Assembly (NCBI RefSeq): GCF_009739905.1 | Contig: NZ_CP034279.1 | Coordinates: 5,270,001 to 5,334,000, forward strand | DNA length: 64,000 bases | DNA from: Streptomyces ficellus | Lineage (GTDB): Bacteria; Actinomycetota; Actinomycetes; Streptomycetales; Streptomycetaceae | Reading direction: 5' to 3' | In this document: one piece after another, positions 1 to 9,288 of the stretch | How the letters are laid out: each line of letters begins with the position of its first letter | Position numbering within the stretch: the first letter of the stretch is position 1 | Position numbers and translations under genes: made by a program | Notes under the pieces: model-generated | Told to the model about the DNA's origin: nothing | The model's database searches: none | What the model saw: only the letters and a program-made list of their open reading frames with translations

Positions 1-228
1 GGCCCGGCGGCGCACACGGCGGCGCTGCTGCTGGGCGCGCAGGACGCCGCGCTGCCGGACGCCTACCACCGCACCCCCCTGGAGCGGGAGAGCCTGGCGG
101 CCGCCGGGGCGGCGGCCCGTGCCGTGCTGGGGGACGCCGCGTTCGACGCCGCGTACGCCGAGGGCGGCGGCCTCACGGTCGAGGAGGCCGCCGCCCTCCT
201 GGATGCCCGGGCGTCGTCACACCGGTGA
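1..228 (+). CDS. C-terminal fragment of a regulatory protein (AfsR/LuxR-like)
   Basis: An open frame runs from the first base to a TGA at 226-228, giving about 75 residues without a start, so the gene is cut by the window edge. The end reads ARAVLGDAAFDAAYAEG followed by LTVEEAAALL. This motif is typical of the extreme C-terminus of large Streptomyces ATP-binding/TPR regulators of the AfsR or LuxR (LAL) type, where the last helices of the repeat region end this way. No DNA-binding or ATPase part is visible here. The family assignment therefore rests on this tail alone. It faces the ABC exporter genes tail to tail, only 3 bases away. Confidence 0.55.
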   Translation, partial: GPAAHTAALLLGAQDAALPDAYHRTPLERESLAAAGAAARAVLGDAAFDAAYAEGGGLTVEEAAALLDARASSHR

Positions 229-231
229 CCC

Positions 232-1073
232 TCAGCTCCGCTTGCGGAACCGTGCCACCGCGAGCGGTGCCGTGACGACCGTGATGGCCGCCGCCCAGCC
301 CAGAGTCATCCACACCGAGTGGGCGACCGGCCCGCCGTTGACCAGGTTCCGTGCGGCGTCCGCGAGGTTCGACAGCGGGTTGTAGTCGGTGAACGTCTTC
401 AGCCAGTCCGGCATGGTCGTCGGCGGCGCGAAGATCGAGGAGCCGAACTGCAGCGGCATCAGCACCAGCATCGCGATCCCCTGGACGGCCTGTGCCGTCT
501 TCATGGTGAGACCCAGCAGGATGAAGATCCACATCAGGGAGGCGCCGAACACCACCGACAGCCCGACCGCCGCCAGCAGGTCCACGACCGAGGTCTTGAT
601 CTCCAGGCCGAGCAGGAAGCCCATGCCGAGGAGGATCGTCGTGGCGACCAGCATCCGGCCGATCTCGACGACGATCTTGGCGATGAGCACGGACGACCGG
701 GCGATCGGCATCGTCCGGAAGCGGTCCATCACCCCCTTCTTGGAGTCGTCGTTGACGCCGGTCCCCACGGCCATGGCGATGTTGATGCCCATCATCGCCA
801 TCAGGCCCGGGGTGACGTAGTTGACGTAGTCCTCCAGCCGGCCCTTGCCGGCGATGGCGCCGCCGAAGACGTACACGAACAGCAGAATGAAGATGATGGG
901 CATCAGGACGGCGTCGAACATCGACTCCGGGTCCTGCTTGATCTGGAGGGCGTTGCGGCGCACCAGGGCGCTGATATGACGGGCGTTGGCCCGCAGGCCG
1001 ATGCGGCCCTCGCCGGTGGCCTTCGCCGCCATGCTGTCGATGCGGCCCTCACCGGGCGCCGTCGTCACCGCGC

Positions 1074-1077
<4 letters not shown>
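232..1077 (-). CDS. ABC transporter permease, DrrB type
   Basis: This 281-residue protein is an ABC-2 type membrane subunit. After an N-terminal cytoplasmic stretch (to about residue 45) there are about six hydrophobic segments, starting with LMPIIFILLFVYVFGGAI and ending in WAAAITVVTAPLAVARF. The segment DDSKKGVMDRFRTMPIARSS is the conserved coupling region of the daunorubicin-resistance DrrB family. The start was set at the ATG that overlaps the TGA of the ATPase gene (ATGA, 1074-1077), which implies translational coupling. Together with the ATPase it forms an exporter whose substrate cannot be read from the sequence; drugs or lipids are usual for this family. Confidence 0.9.
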
Positions 1078-2072
<995 letters not shown>

Positions 2073-2197
2073 GCCCCCATCAGAGCAGCCGCCACTGACA
2101 TCTCACCGACAGGGGATCGGGCGCACCGACGGAGCACCGACACATCACCGACACGCGGCGCCGGACACGACCTCAATACGAATGCACAAGCGGGTCC

Positions 2198-2563
2198 CTA
2201 CGAACGGGTCGCGTAGTCCCCAAAACCCACCCAGTCGACCAGGACGCACGGCTCGTCGCCGACGACCCAGGCGTCGTGGCCGGGCTCGGCCGCGAAGTAG
2301 TCGCCGGGGCCCACCTCGTCCTCGGTCCCGTCGTTCATGACGATCTTCATGCGGCCGCCGACGACGTAGCAGGCGTGCGCCGCCTGGCAGCTGTCGGTGC
2401 CGGCGATGGGCTTGACGTGCTTGGACCACTGCCAGCCCGGCTCGAAGACGGCCCGGCCGACCGGGCCGCGGTCCGTGGTGACCAGGGCGAGCTTGCCCTT
2501 GCCGTCCTCGAAGGGCCGGACCTCGTCGGCGGAGTCGAAGTTCTTGTGCACGATTCCGGGCAT
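2198..2563 (-). CDS. Small cupin-domain protein
   Basis: This 121-residue single-domain protein begins MPGIVHKNFDSADEVRPFE. The middle and end carry cupin-like elements: PGWQWSKHVKP, then AHACYVVGGRMKIVMNDGTEDEVGPGDYF and PGHDAWVVGDEP. These form the small double-stranded beta-helix barrel, with H and E residues that could bind a metal. It resembles the cupin_2 proteins often found in actinomycetes with no known reaction. The ATG at 2563 was chosen because the frame upstream runs antisense through panB and carries no family sequence. It lies downstream of panB on the same strand, but a terminator-like hairpin separates them. Confidence 0.85.
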   Translation of the reverse strand: MPGIVHKNFDSADEVRPFEDGKGKLALVTTDRGPVGRAVFEPGWQWSKHVKPIAGTDSCQAAHACYVVGGRMKIVMNDGTEDEVGPGDYFAAEPGHDAWVVGDEPCVLVDWVGFGDYATRS

Positions 2564-2640
2564 GTCTACCGCCTCCGGGCGGGGTGCGAAGGGGTCCCCG
2601 AGTCCACTTTCCAGGCTACGCCGGGCCCGGCAGGCCGACA

Positions 2641-2667
2641 GCCCGCCGATGGGGGAAGTCGGCGGGC
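2641..2667 (-). terminator. Terminator hairpin after panB
   Basis: A 9-bp perfect stem (GCCCGCCGA / TCGGCGGGC) with a 9-base loop lies 22 bases past the stop codon of panB. There is no U-tract, as is common in Streptomyces terminators. It separates panB from the cupin gene. Confidence 0.65.
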
Positions 2668-2688
2668 CGTCGTCCGTACCGGGAGTGG

Positions 2689-3552
2689 TTAGTGGAAGGT
2701 GTGCTCCGCCTGCGGGAACGTTCCGCCGACCACCTCGTCGGCGAACGCCCGGGCCGCGTCGCCCAGCGTCTGCCGGAGGTTGGCGTACTGCTTGGTGAAG
2801 CGGGGCACCTTGCCGCCGGTCAGGCCCGCCATGTCGGTCCAGACGAGGACCTGCGCGTCGGTCTCGGGGCCGGCGCCGATGCCGATGGTCGGGATGTGCA
2901 GGGACCGGGTGACCTCGGCGGCCAGCTCGGCCGGTACGAGCTCCAGGACCACCGCGAACGCCCCCGCGTCCTGCGCGGCCTTCGCGTCGCGCAGCAGCCG
3001 GTGGGCGGCCTCGTCGCCGCGGCCCTGCACCCGGTAGCCCATGGTGTTGACGGACTGCGGGGTCAGGCCGAGGTGCGACATCACGGGGATGCCGGCCTGG
3101 ACCAGCATGTCGGTCTGCGGGAGCGACCGCTCGCCGCCCTCCAGCTTGACCGCGCCGACGCCCGCCTCCTTGACCAGCCGGGTGGCGGAGCGCAGCGCCT
3201 GCACCGGCCCCTCCTGGTACGACCCGAACGGCAGGTCGCCCACGACCAGGGCGCGGCTGGTGCCGCGCACCACGGCGGCCGACAGGATGGCGACCTCGTC
3301 GAGGGTGACGGGGACGGTGGTCTCGTAACCGAGGTGGCAGTTGCCCATCGAGTCGCCGACGAGCATCACCGGGATGCCGGCCTCGTCGAACACGGACGCG
3401 GTCATCGCGTCGTAGGCGGTCAGCATGGGCCACTTCTCGCCCCGCTCCTTGGCGGCGGCGATGTCGTGCACGGAGATGCGGCGAGTGCCTTTGCCGCCGT
3501 ACAGCGCCTTGCTGCTGTCGGCGGGCTGCTTCTGCGCAGCCTGAAGCGTCAT
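2689..3552 (-). CDS. panB: 3-Methyl-2-oxobutanoate hydroxymethyltransferase
   Basis: PanB transfers a hydroxymethyl group from 5,10-methylene-tetrahydrofolate to alpha-ketoisovalerate to make ketopantoate, the first committed step of pantothenate and CoA synthesis in the cytoplasm. The 287 residues match the family from end to end. They include the start ISVHDIAAAKERGEKWPMLTAYD, the Mg-binding VGDSMGN, LPFGSYQ, KLEGG, the catalytic region VLELVPAELA and IGIGAGPETDAQVLVWTDM near the end. The downstream ATG (3552) was preferred over the one at 3573 because AAGGAG sits 9 bases before it, inside the longer frame. The gene is divergent from the membrane phosphoesterase-like gene at 3847. Confidence 0.95.
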   Translation of the reverse strand: MTLQAAQKQPADSSKALYGGKGTRRISVHDIAAAKERGEKWPMLTAYDAMTASVFDEAGIPVMLVGDSMGNCHLGYETTVPVTLDEVAILSAAVVRGTSRALVVGDLPFGSYQEGPVQALRSATRLVKEAGVGAVKLEGGERSLPQTDMLVQAGIPVMSHLGLTPQSVNTMGYRVQGRGDEAAHRLLRDAKAAQDAGAFAVVLELVPAELAAEVTRSLHIPTIGIGAGPETDAQVLVWTDMAGLTGGKVPRFTKQYANLRQTLGDAARAFADEVVGGTFPQAEHTFH

Positions 3553-3846
3553 GTGAAACGGCTCCTTCGTCATCTCGAGGCGCCCTCACGGCGTCCCCGG
3601 ACCACATCCATGGTGGCACTTCGTGCCGTGTGGGGGGAAGTGGGCGGGCGGCCACGTCCCGGACGGCCCCCGGAGCCGGTTTTGTGCGCGTTCTGTCACA
3701 GCCGCCGTTCCGCCCGCGACCCCAGGAACCCGCCGCGCCGCCCCGTCGTCCTCGTGGCAGTACGCCCGTCTCCCGATCCCCTAGGGTCGAGGCCTGGGCG
3801 GGGCGTACGACACAGCACGACGAGCAAGGCAGTGAGGACGGGCGGT

Positions 3847-4872
3847 ATGGCGCGGGTGGACGTGACGGAGACGGGGAACGGCAGCGCGCGGGACCAGCGG
3901 CGCACCGGATCCCGGGTCCGGTCGGTACTCGACCGCTGGCGCGACGATCCCGGTGTCTGGCGGCGGGGCGCCCTGCTCGCCGCCGGCGCGGTGCTGCTCG
4001 CCCTGCTGTTGGTCTTCCACGCCCAGATTCCCAACAAGGTCGGCAACCTCGGCAGCCTGACAGAGACGTTCCTGCCGTGGCTCGGCGTGTTCGTCCCGGT
4101 GCTCATGGCCGCCGCGCTGTGGCGCCGCTCGGCCACCGCGCTGATCGCCGCCCTGCTGCCGGGTGTGATCTGGCTCAACTTCTTCGGCGGGCTCGTCACC
4201 GACAAGTCGGGCCCCGGCGGTGACCTCATGGTCGTCACCCACAACGTGAACGCCGACAACCCCGATCCCGAGGGCACCGCCCGCCAGGTCGCCGGCTCCG
4301 GGGCGGACGTGGTGGCGCTGGAGGAGCTGAAGCCGGGCATGGTCCCGGTGTACGAGCAGGCGCTCGCCGGCACGTACCCGTACCACTCCGTCCAGGGCAC
4401 GGTCGGCCTGTGGAGCAAGTACCCCATGAGCAACAGCCGCCCCGTGGACATCCGGATGGGCTGGACGCGGGCGATGCGCGCCACCGTGACCTCGCCCAAG
4501 GGCGAGGTCGCCGTCTACGTCGCCCACCTGCCGTCGGTGCGGGTCAAGCTGAACGCCGGGTTCACCGCCAACCAGCGCGACGACAGCGCCGACGCGCTGG
4601 GCGAGGCGATCGTCCGGGAGCGGCTCGGCAAGGTGATCCTGCTCGGCGACCTGAACGGCACGATGAACGACCGGTCGCTCAACGCGGTCACGTCCCAGAT
4701 GCGGTCCACGCAGGGCGCGGCCGGGGACGGCATGGGCTTCAGCTGGCCCGCCGCGTTCCCGATGGCGCGGATCGACCAGATCATGGTCAAGGGCGTCGAG
4801 CCGGTCGCGTCCTGGTCGCTGCCCGCGACGGACAGCGACCACCTGCCGATCGCGGCCCGTGTGACGCTCTGA
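3847..4872 (+). CDS. Membrane-anchored endonuclease/exonuclease/phosphatase-family protein
   Basis: This 341-residue protein has three N-terminal membrane segments (about residues 42-60, 72-92 and 98-116). They are followed by a domain of the endonuclease/exonuclease/phosphatase superfamily. The catalytic landmarks are visible: VVTHNVNADNPD at the start of the fold, ALEELKPG (metal-binding Glu), LLGDLNGTMND (Asp/Asn pair) and TDSDHLPIAARVTL (catalytic Asp-His at the C-terminus). The topology puts the phosphodiesterase domain outside the membrane. The substrate is unknown; DNA, phosphoinositides and phospholipids are all used by relatives. The frame is open far upstream, so the start was set at the ATG before the first recognisable sequence. 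Confidence 0.85.
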   Translation: MARVDVTETGNGSARDQRRTGSRVRSVLDRWRDDPGVWRRGALLAAGAVLLALLLVFHAQIPNKVGNLGSLTETFLPWLGVFVPVLMAAALWRRSATALIAALLPGVIWLNFFGGLVTDKSGPGGDLMVVTHNVNADNPDPEGTARQVAGSGADVVALEELKPGMVPVYEQALAGTYPYHSVQGTVGLWSKYPMSNSRPVDIRMGWTRAMRATVTSPKGEVAVYVAHLPSVRVKLNAGFTANQRDDSADALGEAIVRERLGKVILLGDLNGTMNDRSLNAVTSQMRSTQGAAGDGMGFSWPAAFPMARIDQIMVKGVEPVASWSLPATDSDHLPIAARVTL

Positions 4873-4940
4873 CCTTCGATTCGGGTGGCGTGCCGGCAAT
4901 CCGCCGTTCACCGCGGGGAACATTCGGCGTGAGAGCATTT

Positions 4941-4955
4941 GTTCCGTAAGGGAAC
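4941..4955. promoter_or_regulatory. Inverted repeat upstream of MFS gene
   Basis: GTTCC-GTAAG-GGAAC is a 5-bp inverted repeat with a 5-base centre, in a locally AT-richer stretch 34 bases before the MFS start codon. It could be an operator for a repressor encoded elsewhere. There is no direct evidence beyond symmetry and position. Confidence 0.3.
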
Positions 4956-4989
4956 TTAAGCATGCCCCCGTCTCGGAAGGCCCCGCCCC

Positions 4990-6222
4990 ATGCCCCTGGC
5001 GCTGCTCGCCCTGGCCATCGCCGCCTTCGGCATCGGCACGACCGAGTTCGTGATGATGGGCCTCCTGCCCAACGTCGCGGACGACCTGCACACCTCCGTC
5101 CCCACCGCCGGGTACCTCGTCTCCGCGTACGCGATCGGCGTGGTGCTCGGCGCCCCGCTGCTCACCGCGCTCGGCTCCCGCGTCCCGCGCAAGCGGATGC
5201 TCCTGCTGCTGATGGCCCTGTTCACCGTCGGCAACCTCGCCTCCGCCCTCGCCCCCGGCTTCGGCACCCTCGCCGCCGCCCGGGTGCTCGCGGGCCTGCC
5301 GCACGGCGCGTTCTTCGGCGTCGGCGCGGTCGTCGCCGCCCGCCTGGTGCGCGAGGGGCGGCAGGCCCGCGCGGTCGCCACCATGTTCCTCGGCCTGACC
5401 GTCGCCAACATCGTGGGCGTCCCCGCCGCCACCCTGCTCGGCCAGCACCTCGGCTGGCGCGCCACCTTCCTCGTCGTCACGGCGATCGGCCTGGTCGCTG
5501 TCGCCGCGCTCGCCCGGCTGGTGCCGCACGTCCCCCTCGACGACCGGCAGAGCCTCGGCCGCGAACTGCGGGCGCTCGGCGACCGGCAGGTGCTGCTCGG
5601 GCTGCTGACGGCCGTCTTCGGCTTCGCGGGCGTCTTCGCCGTCTACTCCTACCTCGCCTCGATGACCACCGAGGTCATGGGCTTCGGCCAGTCGTCCGTC
5701 ACGCTCGTCCTCGCCCTGTTCGGCATCGGCATGACCCTCGGCGCGCTCGTCGCCGGCCCGCTCACCGACCGTGCCCTGCGGCCCACGCTGTACGGGTCCC
5801 TCGGCGCGCTCGCGCTGGTCCTGGTCGCGTTCCGCTTCACCATGCACGTCCCGTGGGCCGCCCTGGTCACGGTCGTCGTGCTCGGCGCGGTCGGCTTCAT
5901 GACCACCACCCCGCTCCAGATGCTCGTCATGAACAAGGCCCGGCACGCGCCCACCCTGGCGTCCGCCTCCAACCACTCGGCGTTCAACCTCGCCAACGCG
6001 GGCGGCGCCTGGCTCGGCGGGGCCGCCGTCGCCGCCGGCTGGGGCTGGACCTCCCCGGCGCTGGTCGGCGCGGTGCTCGCGGTCGTCGGCCTGGCGGTCG
6101 CCGCCACGGCCGGGCTCCTGGACACGCCGAAGGGGGCCTCCCGCGTCGTCGCGGGAAGCCCCCTCGGTGAGGACCGGGAGCGGGCGGAGGTCAGCCCGTC
6201 GTCTCGCGCCAGCGGTTCGTGA
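4990..6222 (+). CDS. MFS transporter, DHA1 family (AraJ/Cmx-like)
   Basis: This 410-residue permease has 12 hydrophobic segments. The first, LLALAIAAFGIGTTEFVMMGLLPNVADDL, is the typical start of the DHA1 subgroup that contains chloramphenicol exporters and AraJ/YdhP-like arabinose or purine efflux proteins. The motif between segments 2 and 3 is GSRVPRKRML. The ATG chosen begins directly at the first membrane helix, as in relatives, although no strong ribosome site is visible. The last 30 codons (DTPKGASRVVAGSPL onward) are not membrane sequence. They run through a terminator-like hairpin and then 32 bases into the convergent nadE gene, so the natural 3' end looks extended. Confidence 0.88.
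   Translation: MPLALLALAIAAFGIGTTEFVMMGLLPNVADDLHTSVPTAGYLVSAYAIGVVLGAPLLTALGSRVPRKRMLLLLMALFTVGNLASALAPGFGTLAAARVLAGLPHGAFFGVGAVVAARLVREGRQARAVATMFLGLTVANIVGVPAATLLGQHLGWRATFLVVTAIGLVAVAALARLVPHVPLDDRQSLGRELRALGDRQVLLGLLTAVFGFAGVFAVYSYLASMTTEVMGFGQSSVTLVLALFGIGMTLGALVAGPLTDRALRPTLYGSLGALALVLVAFRFTMHVPWAALVTVVVLGAVGFMTTTPLQMLVMNKARHAPTLASASNHSAFNLANAGGAWLGGAAVAAGWGWTSPALVGAVLAVVGLAVAATAGLLDTPKGASRVVAGSPLGEDRERAEVSPSSRASGS
6132..6163. terminator. Terminator-like hairpin inside the 3' end of the MFS gene
   Basis: A 14-bp stem with one mismatch (GGGGGCcTCCCGCG / CGCGGGAAGCCCCC) and a TCGT tetraloop lies within the last 30 codons of the MFS gene and 28 bases past the stop of the convergent nadE gene. 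It is placed to end nadE transcripts and may end MFS transcripts too. Confidence 0.7.
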
Positions 6223-7948
6223 TCGGCAGGCGCCGGTCCTTGCCGAAGCCCTTGGCCGACGTCTTGGTGCCCGGCGGGTACTGGCGCCGCTTGTACTCCG
6301 CCGCGTCCACCAGCCGCAGCGTCCGCGCCACCAGCTCCTCGTCGAAACCGGCGGCGACGATCGCGTCCTTGCCCTGGTCGCGGTCGACGTACAGCTCCAG
6401 GATCCGGTCCAGCACGTCGTAGTCCGGCAGCGAGTCCGTGTCGACCTGGCCGGGGCGCAGCTCGGCGCTCGGCGGCTTGGAGATCGAGTTCTCCGGGATC
6501 GGCGGGGTCTGGCCGCGCTCCTCGGCCGCCCGGTTGCGCCACCGCGCCAGGCGGAACACCGTCGTCTTGTACACGTCCTTGATCGGCCCGTACGCGCCGA
6601 CCGAGTCGCCGTACAGCGTCGAATAGCCCACGGCCAGCTCCGACTTGTTGCCGGGCGCCAGCACGATGTGGCCCTCCTGGTTGGAGATCGCCATCAGCAT
6701 CGTGCCGCGCAGCCGCGACTGGAGGTTCTCCTCCGCCAGCCCCGTCAGACCGAGCGAGCCCATGTAGGCGTCGAACATCGGCTCGATCGGCACGGTGCGG
6801 TAGTTCAGCCCCGTACGGCGGGCCAGCTCCGCCGCGTCGCCCCGGGAGTGGTCCGAGCTGTACTTGGACGGCATCGACACGCCGTACACGTTCCCCGCGC
6901 CCAGCGCGTCACAGGCGATCGCCGCGACCAGCGCCGAGTCGATGCCGCCCGACAGGCCGATCAGCACCGAGCGGAAACCGTTCTTCGCGGCGTACGCGCG
7001 CAGGCCCACCACCAGCGCGGAGTACACCTCCTCGTCGTCGTCCAGCCGCTCCGCGTACCCACCCGTGAGCTCCGGCTCGTAGGCGGGCACCGGCTCCTCG
7101 GACAGCACGACCCGGTCGATCACCAGGCCGTCGTCCACCACGCCCGTCGGGGCGTCGGCGGCCGCCGCCGGCAGGTCGAGGTCCAGGATCACGCTGCCCT
7201 CGGAGAACTGCGGCGCCCGCGCGACGACCTCGCCGTCCTTGTCGACGACGATCGAGTCGCCGTCGAAGACCAGCTCGTCCTGGCCGCCGATCATCGCCAG
7301 GTACGCCAGGGTGCAGCCCGCCTCCTGGGCCCGCTTGCGGACCAGCTCCAGGCGGACGTCGTCCTTGTTCTGCTCGTACGGCGAGGCGTTGACCGACAGC
7401 AGCAGCCCGGCGTTCGCGCTGCGGGCGGCCGGGACGCGGCCCCCGTCCTGCCACAGGTCCTCGCAGATGGCGAGCGCCACGTCCACACCGCGCACCCGCA
7501 CCACGGGCATGGTGTCGCCGGGCACGAAGTAGCGGAACTCGTCGAAGACGCCGTAGTTCGGCAGGTGGTGCTTGGCGAACGACAGCACCACCTCACCGCC
7601 GTGGAGGACGGCGGCCGCGTTCTGCGGGGACCCGGCGGGCTGGCCGTACCGGGGCTTGGCCTTCTCGGACCGGTCCAGGTAGCCGACGACGACCGGGACG
7701 TCCCCGAAGCCCTCGGCGGCGAGCCGCGCGGCGAGCGCCCGCAGCGCGCTGCGGGACGCCTCGACGAACGACGACCGCAGGGCCAGGTCCTCGACGGGGT
7801 AACCGGTCAGCACCATCTCGGGGAACGCGACGAGATGCGCTCCCTGCTCGGCGGAGTGCCGGGTCCAGTGGACGACCGCCTCGGCGTTCGCGGCAAGATC
7901 GCCGACGGTCGAGTCGATCTGATTCAGGGCGAGGCGTAGTTGAGGCAC
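6191..7948 (-). CDS. nadE: Glutamine-dependent NAD+ synthetase
   Basis: The enzyme amidates nicotinic acid adenine dinucleotide to NAD+ using ammonia from glutamine, the last step of NAD synthesis. The 585 residues contain an N-terminal nitrilase-fold glutaminase with its catalytic triad: E44 in AFPEMVLTGY, K126 in SFAKHHLP and C162 in ALAICEDLW. The C-terminal synthetase has the ATP pyrophosphatase loop GLSGGIDSALVAAIA near residue 330 and the later APGNKSELAVGYSTLYGD motif. The GTG at 7948 (PQLRLALNQIDSTVGDL follows) matches the family N-terminus. Its 3' end overlaps the convergent MFS gene by 32 bases. Confidence 0.95.
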   Translation of the reverse strand: MPQLRLALNQIDSTVGDLAANAEAVVHWTRHSAEQGAHLVAFPEMVLTGYPVEDLALRSSFVEASRSALRALAARLAAEGFGDVPVVVGYLDRSEKAKPRYGQPAGSPQNAAAVLHGGEVVLSFAKHHLPNYGVFDEFRYFVPGDTMPVVRVRGVDVALAICEDLWQDGGRVPAARSANAGLLLSVNASPYEQNKDDVRLELVRKRAQEAGCTLAYLAMIGGQDELVFDGDSIVVDKDGEVVARAPQFSEGSVILDLDLPAAAADAPTGVVDDGLVIDRVVLSEEPVPAYEPELTGGYAERLDDDEEVYSALVVGLRAYAAKNGFRSVLIGLSGGIDSALVAAIACDALGAGNVYGVSMPSKYSSDHSRGDAAELARRTGLNYRTVPIEPMFDAYMGSLGLTGLAEENLQSRLRGTMLMAISNQEGHIVLAPGNKSELAVGYSTLYGDSVGAYGPIKDVYKTTVFRLARWRNRAAEERGQTPPIPENSISKPPSAELRPGQVDTDSLPDYDVLDRILELYVDRDQGKDAIVAAGFDEELVARTLRLVDAAEYKRRQYPPGTKTSAKGFGKDRRLPITNRWRETTG

Positions 7949-8055
7949 GCGGCCAGTGTAATCGTCAGAGCGACACGATGCCCCGGCGGTGTCCGCCCGC
8001 CGCACATGGGAGGCTGGCGGTCGGTCCGGGGGACGCGGTGGCGAGGGGAGTTCGG

Positions 8056-9009
8056 GTGGGTTCGGCCAGAGGGTGTTCCGCCCGGCAGGGTTCCGTACGC
8101 GCCGAGGCCGTACGCGAGAGGCCCGCGTGGGAGGGTTTCGTACGCGTCGGGGGAGTGCCCCACCACGTGGTGGTCGAGGGCAGCGGCCCCGTCTGCGTCC
8201 TGAGCGCCGGGCTCGCCATGAGCTGGTTCGACTGGGACCCGCTCGTCCCGCTGCTGGCCCCGCACCGCACCGTCGTCCGCTTCGACCGGCCCGGCCACGG
8301 CCTGAGCGGCCCGCCCGCCGTGGCGCCCTCCGCGGCCGGTGAGGCGCACCGGATCGCGGGCCTCCTCGACGCGCTGGCCGCCCTGGGCGGCCCCGCCGCC
8401 GGGCCGGTGACCGCCGCCGGGCCCGTGACCGTCGTCGGGCACTCCATCGCCGGGTTCCACGCCGAGGCGTTCGCCCGCCTCCACCCCGGCCGCACCGCGG
8501 GCGTCGTCCTCGTCGACACGTCCGTCGAGGAGCACGCGCGCGTACCGGCCGCCCCCGCGATCCGCACCGCCTTCGCCCGCGCCGTCGCCGCCGCGCTGTC
8601 CGCCGCCGGGGCACCGGCCGCGCTCGGCCCGCTCACCCGCCGCGCCGTGGTCCGCCTCTCCCGCCCCGGCCTCGCCCCCGACCCGGCCCCCGCCGCGCTC
8701 GTACGCCGCTGCTACGCCACGTCCCGCGTGCTGGACGGCGCCCTCCTGGAGAACACCCACTACCAGGCCGTCGCCGCCGAACTCCTCGCCCTGCGCGAAC
8801 GCCACCCCCTCCCGCAGGGCGTCCCCGTCACCCTGCTCGCCGCCCCCACGTCCCCCCGCTGGACCGCCCGCCAGCGCACCCTCGCCGACCTCCTGCACGC
8901 CCGCCTCGAGACCGTCCCCGACACGGGCCACCTTCTGATGCTCGACCGCCCCGACGCCCTCGCCGCCGCGATCCTGACGCAGAAGCCACCGGTGCCCACG
9001 CGGACTTGA
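8056..9009 (+). CDS. Alpha/beta-fold hydrolase
   Basis: The protein (317 residues from the chosen start) has an alpha/beta hydrolase fold. Visible elements are the nucleophile elbow VVGHSIAGFHAE, the acid after strand 6 (GVVLVDTSVEEHA), VVRFDRPGHGLSG after strand 4, and the catalytic His in VPDTGHLLMLDRP near the end. The fold begins around FVRVGGVPHHVVVEGSGP. The start is uncertain: GTG 8056 has a GAGGGGAG ribosome site 5 bases before it, an ATG exists at 7978, and the residues before the fold are low in conservation signals and contain an imperfect 20-bp DNA repeat. The substrate is unknown. It is divergent from nadE. Confidence 0.8.
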   Translation: MGSARGCSARQGSVRAEAVRERPAWEGFVRVGGVPHHVVVEGSGPVCVLSAGLAMSWFDWDPLVPLLAPHRTVVRFDRPGHGLSGPPAVAPSAAGEAHRIAGLLDALAALGGPAAGPVTAAGPVTVVGHSIAGFHAEAFARLHPGRTAGVVLVDTSVEEHARVPAAPAIRTAFARAVAAALSAAGAPAALGPLTRRAVVRLSRPGLAPDPAPAALVRRCYATSRVLDGALLENTHYQAVAAELLALRERHPLPQGVPVTLLAAPTSPRWTARQRTLADLLHARLETVPDTGHLLMLDRPDALAAAILTQKPPVPTRT

Positions 9010-9145
9010 CGCAGCGGTCGGCACGCACGCGTGGGCCCGGGGCGCAGGGGCCAAGCGGCCCGAGGCACGCGCGCGTGGGCGTGGAGACCCTGCGGGCCTG
9101 AGAGAGGCGCGCGTGGGGCCCGGCGGCTCCGCGGACCTGATGTGG

Positions 9146-9165
9146 CCAGCCAGCCAGCCAGCCAG
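9146..9165. repeat. (CCAG)5 microsatellite in a repeat-rich gap
   Basis: Five perfect CCAG units lie in the 278-base gap between the hydrolase and CBS-domain genes. The same gap holds four near-copies of a GCGCGCGTGGG motif (around 9026, 9071, 9108 and 9175), a strong hairpin and a 24-bp tandem duplication. No gene was found in it. Confidence 0.7.
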
Positions 9166-9182
9166 CCGGCCCGCACGCGCGC

Positions 9183-9215
9183 GTGGGGCGTGACACGACG
9201 GGTGTCACGCCCCAC
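9183..9215. terminator. Strong bidirectional terminator hairpin
   Basis: A perfect 14-bp stem (GTGGGGCGTGACAC / GTGTCACGCCCCAC) with a 5-base loop lies between two convergent genes. It can serve both the alpha/beta hydrolase and the CBS-domain gene. Confidence 0.8.
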
Positions 9216-9240
9216 GGCGAGCCGTGCGAGGCGGCCGTAC

Positions 9241-9288
9241 CGGCCGCGTGGCGGGGCAGCGGGACGGCCGCGTGGCGGGGCAGCGGGT
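9241..9288. repeat. 24-bp tandem duplication ending in the CBS gene stop codon
   Basis: Two adjacent 24-base copies that begin CGGCCGCGTGGCGGGGCAGC differ only in their last base. The second copy supplies the first base of the CBS-domain gene stop codon on the minus strand (TCA, 9288-9290). It looks like a recent replication-slippage event just beyond the coding end. Confidence 0.75.

Noticed and set aside
3781..5976. Antisense frame of 731 codons opposite the phosphoesterase-like and MFS genes
   Set aside because: His/Asp/Arg-rich repetitive translation typical of the non-coding strand of GC-rich genes; both sense genes have clear domains.
8089..8151. Imperfect 20-bp repeat (GGGTTCCGTACGCGCCGAGG and GGGTTTCGTACGCGTCGGGG)
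   Set aside because: Only two diverged copies near the uncertain start of the alpha/beta hydrolase; could be chance in GC-rich DNA.
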